From positions 48,008,789 through 48,072,788 of the forward strand of contig CM019216.1 of the NCBI GenBank assembly GCA_009741485.1: 64,000 bases of DNA, given 5' to 3'. This document shows, piece by piece, positions 23,718-37,568 of the stretch (positions are counted from its first letter, which is position 1; every line of letters begins with the position of its first letter). The translations under genes and the position numbers were made by a program. The stretch comes from Malurus cyaneus samueli. Lineage: Eukaryota; Chordata; Aves; Passeriformes; Maluridae. The notes beneath the pieces are model-generated. The model was not told the DNA's origin. It made no database searches and worked only from the letters and a program-made list of their open reading frames with translations.

Positions 23718-26459
23718 TCTTGTAGATTTTTATTTTGCTGATGGATCTGGTCTAATTCCTCTAGCAGTCAGGAGAAATCCAACCACTAGCAGTGATTGAA
23801 CAGTTCTTTTACTGAAAAAAGTGGAGTCAATATTACAGCTGTTAATCTGGCATAACCTCTACTTTAACATATGATTTTCTGTCATATAAGGCCAACTAAT
23901 GCCATCCAAAACTCTTCAACATAGACAAAGTTACAAATTAATTTTCCATGTTTATATCAATGCAAAATATGGTATTTAAGTGGTGGTAAAACTCCAGTTA
24001 TGTAACAGTAGGGACAGGCTTGTCTACACCTTCATATTTGCTTTTGTGCTACAAAAAGGCCCAAAGAGGTATGTTAACAGAATTTAAACAAAAGAGAGAA
24101 TGAATCCATTATTTGACTTTCTGACTTTCTTTTCCTCTTCTTCTTGTGACCTCTGCTAGAAAGACTGGGGTATGGTGCAGCTTTTGATAAGCCTTTCGGG
24201 GTCACTTTTAGCCATAAAGATAACTCAGAATATCTTCCTTTGCTTTTTTATTTTCAAAGAGATTAATAGTAAAACGAAAAGAGCAAAATAATGAGTGAAC
24301 CTTTTCCCCCCTGGACTTCAGGATGGTATTCTTTAAAACTGTATTTTTGTCCTCTGCTTCATAGTTAGAGGTGGGAAGTTGTTTCTTCCCTTCTTTTATA
24401 TACCTGATAGAGCAAATTATGGAAACTGCTACCAGTTCAGCTTTCATTGTAGCCTAAGCCTTGTCTGAGATTGTTCATCCAGAACACAGATTTGTCTTAT
24501 GGCAGCTTCTGAACCTATGCAACCTGGGTTTTATTTCAGACATTTTGGCTGTAAACCTCTCACATCTCACTGAACCTTATCAAAATTAGTGTTGATGTCT
24601 GTAGTATTCAGAAAATGAAGGAAAGATCAGTGCCATTAATTCAGCTTCAACTGAGGTCATGCCAACCTCCAAGACAGATCCTCATGTAAGATATGATGAC
24701 TCATCTCCCTGAAGAAACCTGCAGCGTGGTTCATTTCTTGGTTACTGTAGAAAGATGTATTCAGTCATCAAGGACTGCTGCTGCCAAAGAAAGGAAAAAA
24801 AAAAAGTCTTGTCTAGCTCTCAACTCCAGGAAGAAAACAGGTTTATTTCTTCATCATCAGGCATCTATATACCTATCTGGCCACAAAGCAAGTGCTGTTT
24901 ATTCATGTCTTACTGAACACAAAAGCATTAAACTTTTTATAAGTATAGTCTTGCTCAGAGCCAGAGAGTGCTGTCTTTATATACAAAAAAATCAAGGGGG
25001 AGTACACAACCCCTCACCAACACAGTCTATAATCTGAAAGATGATAAACATCCAAAGAATTCAGATGTGAAAAGAAGGAAAACAATCAATACAACTTTTT
25101 CATTTGGTATAATGCCTTCTTTTCCATTTTAACTTTTGCTCTTTTGGTAAAAGCTTCTGTGTAAAGCTGCTGACCACAGAAGCTATGACCCAGAGTATAC
25201 AAAGCCTGTCTTCACAGACAAAAACCTGTACAGCAGTCCCTTCCACAGAATGACAAGCCTGAAAGATGTGGGAAGGAAGGAAATGTGTCTGAAGGAAACT
25301 TCAAATTCTAGGAATCAAAAGACCTGCTCTCAAAAAATGTCTCATAAAATTTCAGTGTTGCTGTTGCTTACCTGGTGCACCTACAGTTAAGTAACCTAGT
25401 TCAGTATGTTCCTTTATTCCAGGTTCAGAACAGATCTAAGGAAAAGTCGTCCTTTTTTTTTTTTTTTTTTTTTTTTTGACTGAATTTGCAGGGCAGACTC
25501 AGATACTAAATGGGAAAGTCATATAGTTTAATGTACCAGTGCCATGTGTAAGAGTACTAAAATACCATTTGAGTTCTATGCTGTAGTGAATTAATAATAT
25601 TTAAAACTATGAAGTGGAAACTATTTCATACCAATAAAATGAAACTTTATTGAGGATAAATAAAGTCTAATAATTTAACATGTTTGGATTGTGTTTAAAC
25701 ACAATAAGGCGTTAGAAGCCTGGAAAGTAAGGCAAGTCACATAGATACTGAAACTGGTGAATGAGTAGCACTGAGGAAAGCCTATCAATCATTTGATGTC
25801 TGATATTGTAACTTTTACCAGTTCACAGTGTGGAAAGGCTGCTCCTAAAATACCTTTAGACTGTTTGAGATTTCTGATCATTCTGCAAGGATGAGGATGA
25901 GGCAGCAGGGGCAGGGGAGCTGGCCACAGCATTGGCAGTAGGATCCCTAAAATGAGCCTTTTCACTTGTGGCGCAGGGACATCAAAGTGTGCCTGCTTCT
26001 ACAGGTGGCAAAGAGGGAAACCTCCTGTTTCCTTGTAACATCTGTCTTTGGTCTTTCCCAAATGGGTAATTATTGCCTAAAATCCATGTAATCACAACTT
26101 CTATTGCAGTCTAAAGGTATGAAAGCCTGGCATTACTTTGAGTAGGGCTGACCAGCTGTAGCTGTCTGACAGTGAGTTATCTAAAGTGAGGATAATCACC
26201 TTGAGGTACTCATCTGGGTAGGTGGGATGATTCATCCACTGGAGGTGGCAATCACTCCTTCATCCTGACAAAGGAGCCTAAACAGATGTCTTGGTCTAGA
26301 AACTGGACACAGATCGATTAGCCAGCCAAAGACAGGTGAGATGAATCTTAACCCCTGCACTTAGATTTCCTCCTTTTTATGAAGAAGTTGTCTGTCCTTA
26401 GTCACAGAGCGCCTTAAGATGACAGATACCAGCAGGTGTAAGGGTATTTCATAGCAAGA
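23718..26459. other. Intronic stretch, one T25 run
   Basis: AT-rich, with no exon or transposon recognised. A T25 run is at 25453-25477. Confidence 0.5.
25453..25477. repeat. T25 homopolymer
   Basis: Uninterrupted T run. No retrocopy is recognisable downstream on the minus strand. Confidence 0.9.
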
Positions 26460-26690
26460 GTGGTTCAGAGTGGTGCCAGGGGAAGGAGACTTGGACATTA
26501 AGGAAAAATTCTGTACCAAGATTGTGTTTGGCCACTGGAATCGACTTCCTAGAGAGGTGGTTGGTGCTCTAAGCCTATGGGTGTTTAAGACATTTGGACA
26601 ATGCCTTTTACATTATGCTTTAGCTTTCAGTCAGCCTTAAATTGGTCAAGCAGCAGGACTAGTATGCTCCTTCCATCCAAAATACTCTTC
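26460..26690 (+). mobile_element. CR1 LINE 3' UTR fragment
   Basis: In sense orientation: TTGGACATTAAGGAAAAATTCT, ACCAAGA, CACTGGAATCGACTTCCTAGAGAGGTGGT, then GTGTTTAAGACATTTGGAC. These are the usual CR1 phrases (TTGGATATTAGGAAAAA; CACTGGAACAGGCTGCCCAGGGAGGTGGT). The end, near GGACTAGTATGCTCCTTCC, corresponds to the GGACTxGATGATCCTTCC part just before the tail. It is diverged and 5'-truncated, and it runs straight into the pentanucleotide array. Confidence 0.85.
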
Positions 26691-26853
26691 TATTCTATTC
26701 TATTCTATTCTATTCTATTCTATTCTATTCTATTCTATTCTATTCTATTCTATTCTATTCTATTCTATTCTATTCTATTCTATTCTATTCTATTCTATTC
26801 TATTCTATTCTATTCTATTTTCTATTCTATTCTATTCTATCCTATTCTATTCT
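26688..26853. repeat. (TTCTA)n microsatellite, about 33 units
   Basis: Nearly perfect TATTC/TTCTA pentamers over about 165 bp, with one break at about 26820 and a C variant at about 26841. It sits exactly where the CR1 tail (ATTCTATGAT units) is expected, so it probably grew from that tail. The repetitive ILFYS-type open frame over it is not a gene. Confidence 0.97.
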
Positions 26854-29800
26854 CATCATCTTTTTATGGGCTATTTTTGGTCTTTTACTGCTGAAGACCA
26901 GCAAGTTCAGGGTGTTGTTATATGAACACTATAACAGACTTTGTATTGGATGATCACTGATCATGCTTAGAAGAATTATCGATTGGGCTCCTAACACTCA
27001 AAGTTTTTCCTACAAGTTGTTCATCTTCTCCTAGCTTGGGGGAAAACCCTTTCACAGACTGTGCAAGGGAGCCCAGACAAAGTTTTCAAATCCATAATTT
27101 TTTGTCTTTTGAACATTGATCTTAAAGTAGAGATATAGTTATTTCTCTCCTCAATTTTATACTTAATATCCCCTCAGCAATGAAAAAAACGTATACATGC
27201 CAGATAGGTTTTTTAATCTATCATCAGCCTTTGACACTAGCTTTGCCTTACTTCATTGCTCTGGAATTTCCCTCAGATGTGTCACACACCCTGTTGAATG
27301 ATTATGTGCAAAATTAAGTGAATTTTTATCCTGCTCTGTCCTGCTGTATGGACTACATTGCCTGGCAAAATTTGCAGCAAAAAGTTGAGCTCTGCCATTA
27401 ATTATGGTGTGTTGATAAGAGTAAATTCCATTTGTACCATTTGTCTTGGAAGTGCAGGTGAATAAATTAGCTCTTGTAAATGTCCAAGGTTTGTGGGTAG
27501 TTTTACATTTCAAATAGGGTTTTCTCAAATGATCCCTAGGAAAAATATTGGGTTTGGATACAAATCTGAAATTGAATCCCTTATGATTTTCAATCTATTT
27601 TCATTGTGCTTCTTTTCCTCACATGCTTTCCAGGGGCAAAAATGGTGTGAGAATATGAAGCAAACTGTAAAATCAATTCTGTAATTTGTTCTGAAAGCTT
27701 AAATCTGTTTTTAAGCAGGTATAGAAAAAATATATTTTTTAAATTAAATGAAAATAGCTACTATAAAAGTGGATATTTTTAATTGTAAAATTTCTTTGGA
27801 TTGTTTTTAATACTGATGTTTTGCAGCTTTTATAAATCAGTCAAATGGTAAGAACTGTCAGTAGTGAAGATTGCAGAGGGAGTCCATATTCCATTAGCAA
27901 TGCAACTTGATGTCCTTGCTGTTGGTAGTTGATAAATTTTTCTGTCAGTTCTTCACCAAGAATCTGTTCACGTGATTTGTTTTGCACAAACCTAGAAGTT
28001 TGCTGTGAATGCAATCAGGTCAGAATATCAGTCTCTTATTTTTTACATTATTTTATAGGTTGCACAATTCAATTATATTTCATAAGTTTTTTCAATACTA
28101 TCACTCCAAGGTTAAGGTTAAAAAGAGTTGATTTCAGCACAAAGAGAAGCATTATTAATTTCTAGGAAGTATTCATTTCTCTCAGTATATTGGGCAGCAG
28201 CTAGAAGAAAATAAGGTTTTCCTATAAATAGAGAATTTCATCTTTATGATTATGAACATCTACATGTGCTGTGAAATTTCTGTGAATACTGAAGGTGTCT
28301 GTGTGGGAAAGGGTAAAAAGGAGCAGTGCAGAGGAGCTGAACTCTCTGCTTAAAGAAACTTTTATGTCTTTCTACATTGATTTGTGGAGCTGCAGAGCAC
28401 TGCCTACCTTCCACTGAGGTGTCCAGAAAGAGTTTCTTTATTACAGCTCAAGGCAATTGAATGCAATTCAGCGTGTTTTCTTTTTGAGTGTAAACTCTCC
28501 TGCACTTGAAGCTGTAAGAAAATATTACATCAGGAACAGTCAAATCTGCTCATATGTGAAGAAGCTATATATGTAACAGAGCTTTGTCATTTCCCTCAGT
28601 TTCCTAAGCAAAATACCACCTACATTAGCAGACAGAGCTACAGCTAAAATCTATTTTCAAAGATCAGCTTATTGGTCTTTTGAAAGTTACCAGGACCATT
28701 AAATCTAGACCTGATGTTAGAAATGTGAGTTTGGAGATAAACAGAGATCCTCCCAGTCTGGAATTGCATCGGAGCTCTCTGATTCCATTACATGCATCAC
28801 AGACTCAGTGGTGTAGCCTTGGAGAAATCTGTTATGAAATGGGCCTCAAGGACTACGAAGAGATTGATCATTTATATAAAATAATGTTCTTTTTCTGGTT
28901 TATTCTGTTTGTGCAGCCACTGGAAAAACATTTTGTTTCTTGACAAAAGTATTGTTCACTATCTAACCACTATTATAAAGCTAAAATAAATCATTTATTT
29001 TGCACCAGTACATAGAATTCTTATTAGATACTTTGACATTATGTTAAGCAATGTTCTGCATGCGTTTGACTTCTTATTTTTGTTTTTTTCTTCTTACAAA
29101 GGCATAGTAATTGTACCTTTCTTTTCTGTGTTTTGGATACAACTTGATACGAGGATTTATAAAAACTGAACCTTTTCAAGTATATTGAGCAGGGTTTGAC
29201 TGCTTAAGTTTACCAAAAAAAAGTTTAAAAAACCTGAGAATTCCGTGGATTGACTGAGGACCCCAGAGTGATATATGAGTCATATATGAAATATGTGAGA
29301 CCTTTGAGAAAACCTCAACAACAAATTCTGTAACTACAAGGAAAATTACATCCTGTATCACCTCATCCTCCTAGCTGTTGTTTATACTTTTGTCTGCAAT
29401 TTCAGAAACAAAAATATTACACTGGATAAAAGAAACCAATGTGTTTCAAAAAAACTGTCATGCTTCTGGCACTTACTAAGTGGGATGTTTAGACTTATGC
29501 CAAGCTTTTGTCAGTTAAAAGCATTAGGCTACAGGCCAGACAGATTTGTTGGAATCCTGAGTAACTTTCTTAACTGAGCCTCTGAACAGAAAACATTTTT
29601 ATAACATAATAGTTTTTATAAAGGAGTTCAAGCTTAAGAAAGGCCGGGTCCTAATTTATGGTTTTGATCTTCTCCATTTGTGTGGAATCACCACTGTACC
29701 ATCTGCAGCCATTAAAGATAGTGGAGAAAGTTGCCAGAGAGTCCTTTAAAAACTTTGACATGTTAGCAAAATCGCTAACAACAAATTGGTATTGTTTTTC

Positions 29801-31815
29801 TGATGCAGCTAATCCTTTTTTCTGCAGTGATACAGTTCCTTTTGATCTTTAGGTGAAACATTTGCACAGTCACAAACAAAAACATAGCAGGGTGAATGTC
29901 TGCCTGGGATAACAGATGTGATATGCACTGTACTTTCTCTCCTGGCTGATAATATTCTCACAAAAATACTATCTAACTCTTTAATAATTTGTCTTTTAAA
30001 AAAAAATCTTGTCATATTAGGAGGCAAAGCTGTAATTGACTGCAAGTCCAAGAAACAAAGTAATGTCGTTTTTTACTGTCGTAACTCTGGTGCTATCATG
30101 AGAAAGGATGTCTTGACTCTAAAAAGGTAATTTCTCTTAAGCTGTAGGAGGACTAACAAGCTAATTATAAATCCAGCTGAAGGGAAGATTTATGGACTCA
30201 GTCCATAATTATGTCTGGAATTCACCTGGTTTATTCTGAAAGTATGGTGAACTCAGTGGAATCAGCTGGGATTTCAGGCATTGTACATAGATCATTAAAA
30301 TAAATCCTTGACACTGTTTCAATTTCTTTTTTCTATAAAGACCAAGTCATTCCTCATGTAGAGGTTTTAATTATTTAGTTGTAGCAAATAACCATACAAT
30401 TTTGTAATAAAATGTATTCTATTTCAGTATATAAATGTATACCAAATTTGACCTACATTCAACAGAGGATGTGAGGATATTTTGAGCCCAATAGGAAAAA
30501 AAGGATGTGTTCAGCTATTTCCTGGACTAGGGCTCTAGTTGCAGCATAAATGAAGAATAATGGGAATTGCAAAGGGGAATATTTCTCCCCTAATGCCAAG
30601 TGATTGGAAAATTAAAGGAGACAAAAAAATGAACTCTCTGAGGTTTTTACAAAAAACCTTAGGAGCAACATGGGAGATGGATGTGAAAGTCTGTATTTTT
30701 TAGATTGTTTTCAGAGTTCAAAAAATAATCTCTTTTCTCTCTTCATTTTAAAGATAATTTTAACATCAAATGAATGACCTTTTTATGTGCAATCAATAGT
30801 CCTGAATATGTAGATGAGGCATTGTAATCAATATATAGGAATAAACACTAAGGCAGAAATATTATCACTGACAAAAACATCCTCATATAGCTGAGAAAAA
30901 GTGGAGATGAAAATTTATTTTTCTAAATATAATCTCATAGCAATTTTTCCCCTCAGTGTAAATTACTGATTGGTACTGAAGGACAAATAAAAAAATAGAT
31001 TTGGAATATATAGTTATAATAATCATACTAAAATTAATATCAATATCAATATTAAAGGTACTAAATTATGCTGGGAAAAAACCCCACTTTTTTGAACCCC
31101 TCAAGTGCAATTCAAGAAACCTGCATATTTATTGATTGATATGGGAGTACTACAGCAAAAGCTTTAAAGAAAGAAAATTTCCTGAGGAATATCATGTCAT
31201 TGCCAGTAAACAGAGTTTAATGTTATTACTTTATCCTGAATAGCACTACCTTTTGAAAGAAATTTGTTCAACGTGATACATTTGTCAAGCTGATCAAGAC
31301 TGAGCTCTCCATTAACATATGATAAAAAAAAGAACTCATAAAAAATCAGACATGTTGACAAAAGTGGATGAAAAGATGAAAATGTGCTTTATTATTTTAC
31401 TGAGTATGTAGAAATATCAAACAAAACCCAAAAACTTGTGATAATTTTAAATTGTCCCCAAAGGTTGCAATAAATGTAAATGTGAGAGAAAGCTTTGAGA
31501 TATTATTGAAATTCACAACTCTGATTATTTTACAGCCTAAAATTCCCATTCAAAAGCTTTTGTCCAAAGGCAATTTCCCTAGATAATCAAGGAAAAGCTT
31601 TGACTTTGCTCACACAGCTATGTAATGCACTTTCAGTATGTAGACTGACAAATGCATTGAAAAGAGCATTAAATTTATTCTACTTTCCCCGATCAAGCAA
31701 AAAAGTTCAGAGGGTTTGTGATTAAAATGCATGTTTGACCTTGGATTATTAGGTAGGAAAATAAAGAAGTATATATTAAAAAAGGTTTATTTTGATAGTC
31801 TTTCTGTTCTTCAGT
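26854..31815. other. Intronic stretch with no recognised element
   Basis: AT-rich non-coding DNA. No exon, RNA gene or transposon recognised. Confidence 0.45.
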
Positions 31816-32209
31816 CTGTCATCCAATAAAGCTGAACATTTAAGCCTTACTATCAAACAGCTTTAACTATTCTGTCAAGCGTGACTTTTTAAACCTGTCA
31901 AGCAGTCATTCCTTTTCTGCTGCAAAACATCTCACTGAAAGTTTCCTAGTCTTCCTCCTAAACAAAACTTTCAGGCTAAACCCCCACTTTATAAAAGCTT
32001 TTTTGCAAACTTGCAGATAAATTCTGACAGATGCTCCAATTTCCATTTCCAATCAGAAGCTAAGTAACTGGTGTTTCTGCACAGAGGTCAAAGCAACTTC
32101 TATAAACAATAGCGAAGCGGGGAACTGCGTGAAACAGCCAATATTTTTGCCCATTGGTTGCCATCTGTCAAGAATAATAGTGCTATGGTATTTTGTTATA
32201 GAACTGTCA
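31816..32209. promoter_or_regulatory. Candidate enhancer: cluster of CTGTCA/TGACAG hexamers
   Basis: Six copies of CTGTCA or its complement lie at 31816, 31872, 31895, 32025 (reverse), 32165 and 32204. The hexamer is the core of MEIS/TGIF (TALE homeodomain) sites. A CCAATAAA and an ATTGG (reverse CCAAT) also occur in the interval. Random expectation in about 400 bp is roughly 0.2 copies. The region has no simple repeat or recognised transposon. This is a motif-based inference. Confidence 0.35.
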
Positions 32210-35200
32210 ACATTACATTAAAAGTTTTATTTTTAGTTGTAGCACAGGTTGTATAATTAAAGTGTTGTCTTTTTGTACTGATACCTCAGCAGGAAATTCC
32301 AATAAAAAATCTGTCCCATTAATAAGCTATTGAGAGTTGATGAAAGTGTCTTTCTCTGGCACTGGGTAGTATTAGAAATCTGTGTTTGAGGCTGCCTAAT
32401 ACATTTCAATAAGAAATCCTGGTTTCAGTAGCTTATGACTTTGCCTCAGGTCAACTCTTCACGCTGAAATTTTTCATACTTGCTCCACACTTCAGACTTT
32501 TAGGGAGATGGGTGTTAAATTTCAGCAGAGGTTCAAGTACTTCAAAGAATGAGAGCAGATAATAGTTTTACCAAAACAAATTCTCAGGTTTCTGATGCAT
32601 TCTGGACCATTTATACTTTGGAAGAGCATTTTGGCAATAGTAGTAAAGAGTTCTGTTGAAGATACAAATCTCTTCTCCATTTGAAAGTCAGATTTGGCCA
32701 AATTAGCAGAGTCTTAAAATTTCCTGGTGCACCTGTGCAGTCAGTGTTGCCAGGATTTGCCACAGATCCCACTGTGCTTGATCCATGCCCCTTATTCCTG
32801 CTCTGGTCTCGCAGCAGAGCAGCCGCACTGAGCCCACCGGGGCTCCCCCAAAAACAGAGTGCACATCCCAGAGAGGCTTAGGATCAGCAGATCCTGCCCA
32901 TGTGGGCTGGAGCAAGAATGAGTTGTGAGACAGAATTCCCATTTGAATTATAATTTAGTTTTTCCAGGAATAATTGATTATAGATCTATACCTTCGACTC
33001 TCTTCACAATTTATAGGATTTTCTGTCAACTACTATGTTGTAGGTGGACAGCAAACCTTCCTATATCTCACCAAAAACCCCTGACAGATTTCACAAACTT
33101 TCTTCTGGATGATCCAATGCTGTGACTCCAGCATCCCATGGCAAATTTTCTCTCTACTTAGTAATCTGTAAGAAAAAGTGAAACCTTTTAATATCCTTTC
33201 ACAAAAAAATAAAGCATCTAAATCTTAGCTCAGAATTCTCTGATTTATGAAGATCAAAGGGCTAGGCAAATATTAGCAGAGTTTTTATATAAATTTGACT
33301 GTCATAAGATGTTGGTACCATCCAGATTTGACCACAGCTGGGGTTGGTTCCAGGTTGGGATGTTAGAGGGATTGCCCACTGTTCTTCAGGACAACAGAGT
33401 ATTCAGCAATTGAAATTAATTCCCACAAATAGAAAAGCAATTATTCATTTCCAGAAGTACTTTGTTGCCCCATAGCCTTTTCCAGTGTCCCTGACTCTAT
33501 GTTTTTTTCCCTCTGACATTAAAAAAAATAATTAAAAGAAAAAAAAAAATAGGCACAAAATTGGTTTGGTTTTTGGGTTTTTTCCCTCCCAAACCATGCA
33601 GTTACACTAACAATCTTGCCACTATAAATAAAAATTTATATAATTTTGTGAAGACTTCAAAAGTCAGAGGACAAAAGAGACCAAAATGTTCTTCACGATT
33701 ATATCTTCTGCTTTGTTCTAATTTACCTCTAAAGAGAAGATTCTAGGAAAACCAAGAGAAACAAAATCCCAAGCCAAAATTCATTTTCCTCACCCAAAAA
33801 TCATTTTCCTCTTGACTGTGCCTCTCTGAGCAATATTTCTGAGCCCCAAATCACTTTCAAAAGCCCTAAACCCTCTAGCCTAAAACTGCATTGTGCTAGC
33901 GCTTTGTTTCAGAACACCATGATAACAAAAGTGAGAGAGTACAGTGAATTTACAAACTGAGCTAAAATAATTCAACCATTTTGTTCACAGCTTGAGTAAA
34001 CCAGTTATTGTCCTGTAAAAGAAGGGCAAAGAGGTCTCTTGAAAATCGAGTTCACCTTCACACTGTACGTCCCTCAAGATCTTCCCTTGGGTGACTTGAC
34101 AAAGCATAGCAGTATATGGAATTATGTACTTGGTTTTATTTATTTCTAATTTGTGGCCAACTTCACAGCCAAGATAGAATGAGGCACTCTATTCCTCATA
34201 TCAACTGAACACTCAAAAAATGTTTCTCACTGTACAGAGTTTCTCTGACTTACTAGTATGGCAAGTTAAGTATTCCCATTGTCTTACAAAAAAGAGACAT
34301 GAACTCAACCTACCTTTTCTGAATAGCACAGTGAGACCTCAGCTAAGTTTGTGGCCACCTTTGAACCAATAATTGAAGAGGACAGGTAGTAATTGTGACC
34401 AGTAACTTATATCAGATTGACACATCCATGTCTGAAGTTTCTCTTTATATTTAATTGCAATAAACATATTTTAAGAGGCAAAGGACCCCTGGAGATTTTA
34501 GTCCTCAAAGTAAAGACTTATACTGACTTATTGAAACAAGTTCACACTATCTCCTTGTAATTTTCCACAATGTTTCTAGTCTTCTTTGAAAAGCATACTG
34601 TATGTGGGCAGAGGAAATATTAACAACACTTTTCTAAAGTATAATGAACTCTTCTTAGAAGCTCAGTAGCATACTGCATTTTGAGAGTGCTCTGCGCTGG
34701 CCTAAATTATTGTAAAATTGACCAGGTTTTAGTGAAAACACCATTCTTAGGGAAATAAGCAGAATATGAGCAAGAACGTGTATCAGTTCAAGCATGCCAT
34801 GAAAAGAATGTGCCTGTAATTTCAGAAGTGCTGACTGTGAGTTAGGATAGGGATGCAGTTTTCTGCATCCACTATAAAACTGGGCAAAGCCTCCTGCTTT
34901 GTCCTATTTGTCCATAACATTATTTAAGAGTTTTTAGCAGAGTTACTCTGAGTAATTAATGGAGCAGGATTGTCACCACTGCTCAGAAGAGAACCCAGGA
35001 AAAAATTGCAGGGCATTTCAAAATGTGTCAAAGCAGGACTGTTTTCCCTTGGGAAAAGCAACACAGCGAGTTGTAAATGCCAAGGTCAAAACAGTTTTAC
35101 AGCTTCAGTCAGGCATCCTAAAACCAGTAAATACACAGCATGTCATATAATATGCAATTAAAATGATTTATATACACAAATAGAGATCAAAAACTTACTT

Positions 35201-37534
35201 TGCACCCACCCCTTCCCCCTCCAAACAATAGGAATGGAAATAAACAACGCATCACAGACATGCGTCATTTTGTTTTAGTCACTACTGGAAAACAGCCAGA
35301 GATTACAATGATGAGATCAGTATAAGGCTGCTATATTGAATGAAATGAAATTGCTTAGCAGCAGCAGAGAGGCTGAATTTGTGGCAGCAGTTCTGGAGCA
35401 CAGGGCAAGGTAGAACAAAATAGTCATAAAAGAACCCACAGTGATGTTTTAGCTCCACAGGTGATATCATTGGCAAATGGCTTTGCTTTGTTCGGGGTTA
35501 AGCACATCATGATTCTTAAAAAACTTCATGAAGCTGGATGAAAACATCAATCTATAAATGGAGGACTTAGCAGAAACACATAAAAACAAAGCTCCTGATT
35601 TTAGAAAATGAAAACATCTTTGTACTGAAATACAAGACACAGATTTCCTAATGTTATAGGACATGTTACAAGGAGAAGAAAGAAGCTGTCAAAACACCAG
35701 GACAGTCTCACCAAGTCTCCTGGGCTAGTATGAAATTATTTACTGGCTTTACAGGGCTTGATAGATTTTCACTCACAGTGAATGTCTAAATTTGCATATA
35801 ATGGTTAATTCTTTGAATTCCCTTTGCAGCTTATTATCCTCTAATCCTTTACTTTTCTAAGAAATTACAGCAGTCTTTGGTAAACCATTTCCATGAGAGG
35901 TTTGCCTTTGCAGATATCTAGACTTTGCAGATTGGTGCATTTTACCAGACTCATACAGAATCAAGCACCTCCAAAATGATAAAAAAGACAATAGTAAACC
36001 ATGTGCCTAGAATATTTTCCTACAGGTTTCAAACAATTTCTGTGTAGCATAATATTAAGACCGTTCTGAAAGTTTCATATTATTCCTTAAGCTGAGCACA
36101 CAGTGCCCCTGAAATTTATGTGATATATTCTTTTAATTTCTGTGTGGGGCAAAGTCAGCTGGGTTAAAGAATATCCCAATATTAGACTCAGAGAACAAAT
36201 ACATATGAAATATGGAATAAATGTTATAATTAATTGTTGAAAAGAGAAGGTCCAGTTCATTATTTTTAAATACATTCTAATAGCATCACTAATGAAGTAA
36301 TCTAATATCAAATTATAAATTTATATTTCTTCTTAGATAAAAGAAAGGAGCCCTGTGAACGGAAAAGCACCTCACTATACCAGACCTTGTACAAATATGG
36401 AACAAACTTTAATACTGAAAATTTTAAGAAAATAATTTAATTATTTCAAGACAGTTTATGCTGGAAAGGAAAAAGTTAATATTGCATTCAGGGTAACTTA
36501 GAGGCAGATTGTATACTAAAGGATTGGTGTAATTAATGTTGAATTTATACCAACAAGCAAGAGCTGTAAAAAGTGGCTTATTATCTTGTGGTACAGCATG
36601 TCTTTAGGCAGTTCCCAGGTCACATTTATAACGGTCACATTTTGGTGAAGGTTCCATATTACTGGCAAATATTATTCATTTTTGAAATCTACAAAAAAAA
36701 AAATCAATGAACTTTTGGATTCTTTGTTATGTTTTGGTGAACTCAAAAAAATTTGTGAGGTAGATTTGAAAATAGTCATTTTCCAAATGCAGTGACTAAA
36801 ATTGAAAATAAGTTTGCATTCTATGAATTTCCTTGGAAGTAATAAATATTGTGTGACAAATTTCCAAGTTACACATCCTGGGGAGCATTTTTTTCCTTTG
36901 AACTAATTTGTGCAAGCTTTAAACAACAATTTATAGGCTTTTGAAAATTTTCTGTAGTACTCACGGTCTTAACTTCATCCTTATTTCCCCACTACTATTA
37001 AATCTCTGCAAATCTTTCCTAAGTAAGGAGACATGCTTCTTAAACTATAAAGTAGTGCTACTTCCTTTTTCACAGAAGGATGATACTTGGGTTTTTTATT
37101 ATTTCATTACTACAGTCATTTTTGCTTTTATCTCTGTAGAATGCATATAATTAAACTTGATGTAATGGCAGAGTTTTGTTCATTATGAAGTGTTGCCATT
37201 GAATGAGTTATACGATGGAAAAAAATTGCAAAGACATAATCAGTTAAAAATTTTAATAATATAACCCAGTAACTGTTGTGGGTTTTTTTCAAGGAGTGCT
37301 ATGACAGAAGAGCAATTAATTTCAGCTCTCTGAAGAATAATGCAGAAAGTATGTTAATGAGCACAATAATTTTTCTCTGTATTTAGTGTGCTTATGCCAA
37401 AATGCTGTTCAACCTCATAGTAAGAGTACAGAAAACCCTCAGTTCAGAAGGTGAGGTTGGACTCTTGAATGTCCTGCAAAATAGACTGTGAAGGCTGACT
37501 CTATTATCTGAATGCACACAAGTGCATTGAGGAA

Positions 37535-37568
37535 AAAAAAATGAGCTTGAGAAAAAAATGAGCTTGAG
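37535..37568. repeat. 17-bp perfect tandem duplication
   Basis: AAAAAAATGAGCTTGAG occurs twice directly adjacent, probably from slippage. Confidence 0.85.

Noticed and set aside
26601..26894. 97-codon frame of repeated ILFYS-type residues
   Set aside because: It is a direct translation of the (TTCTA)n microsatellite.
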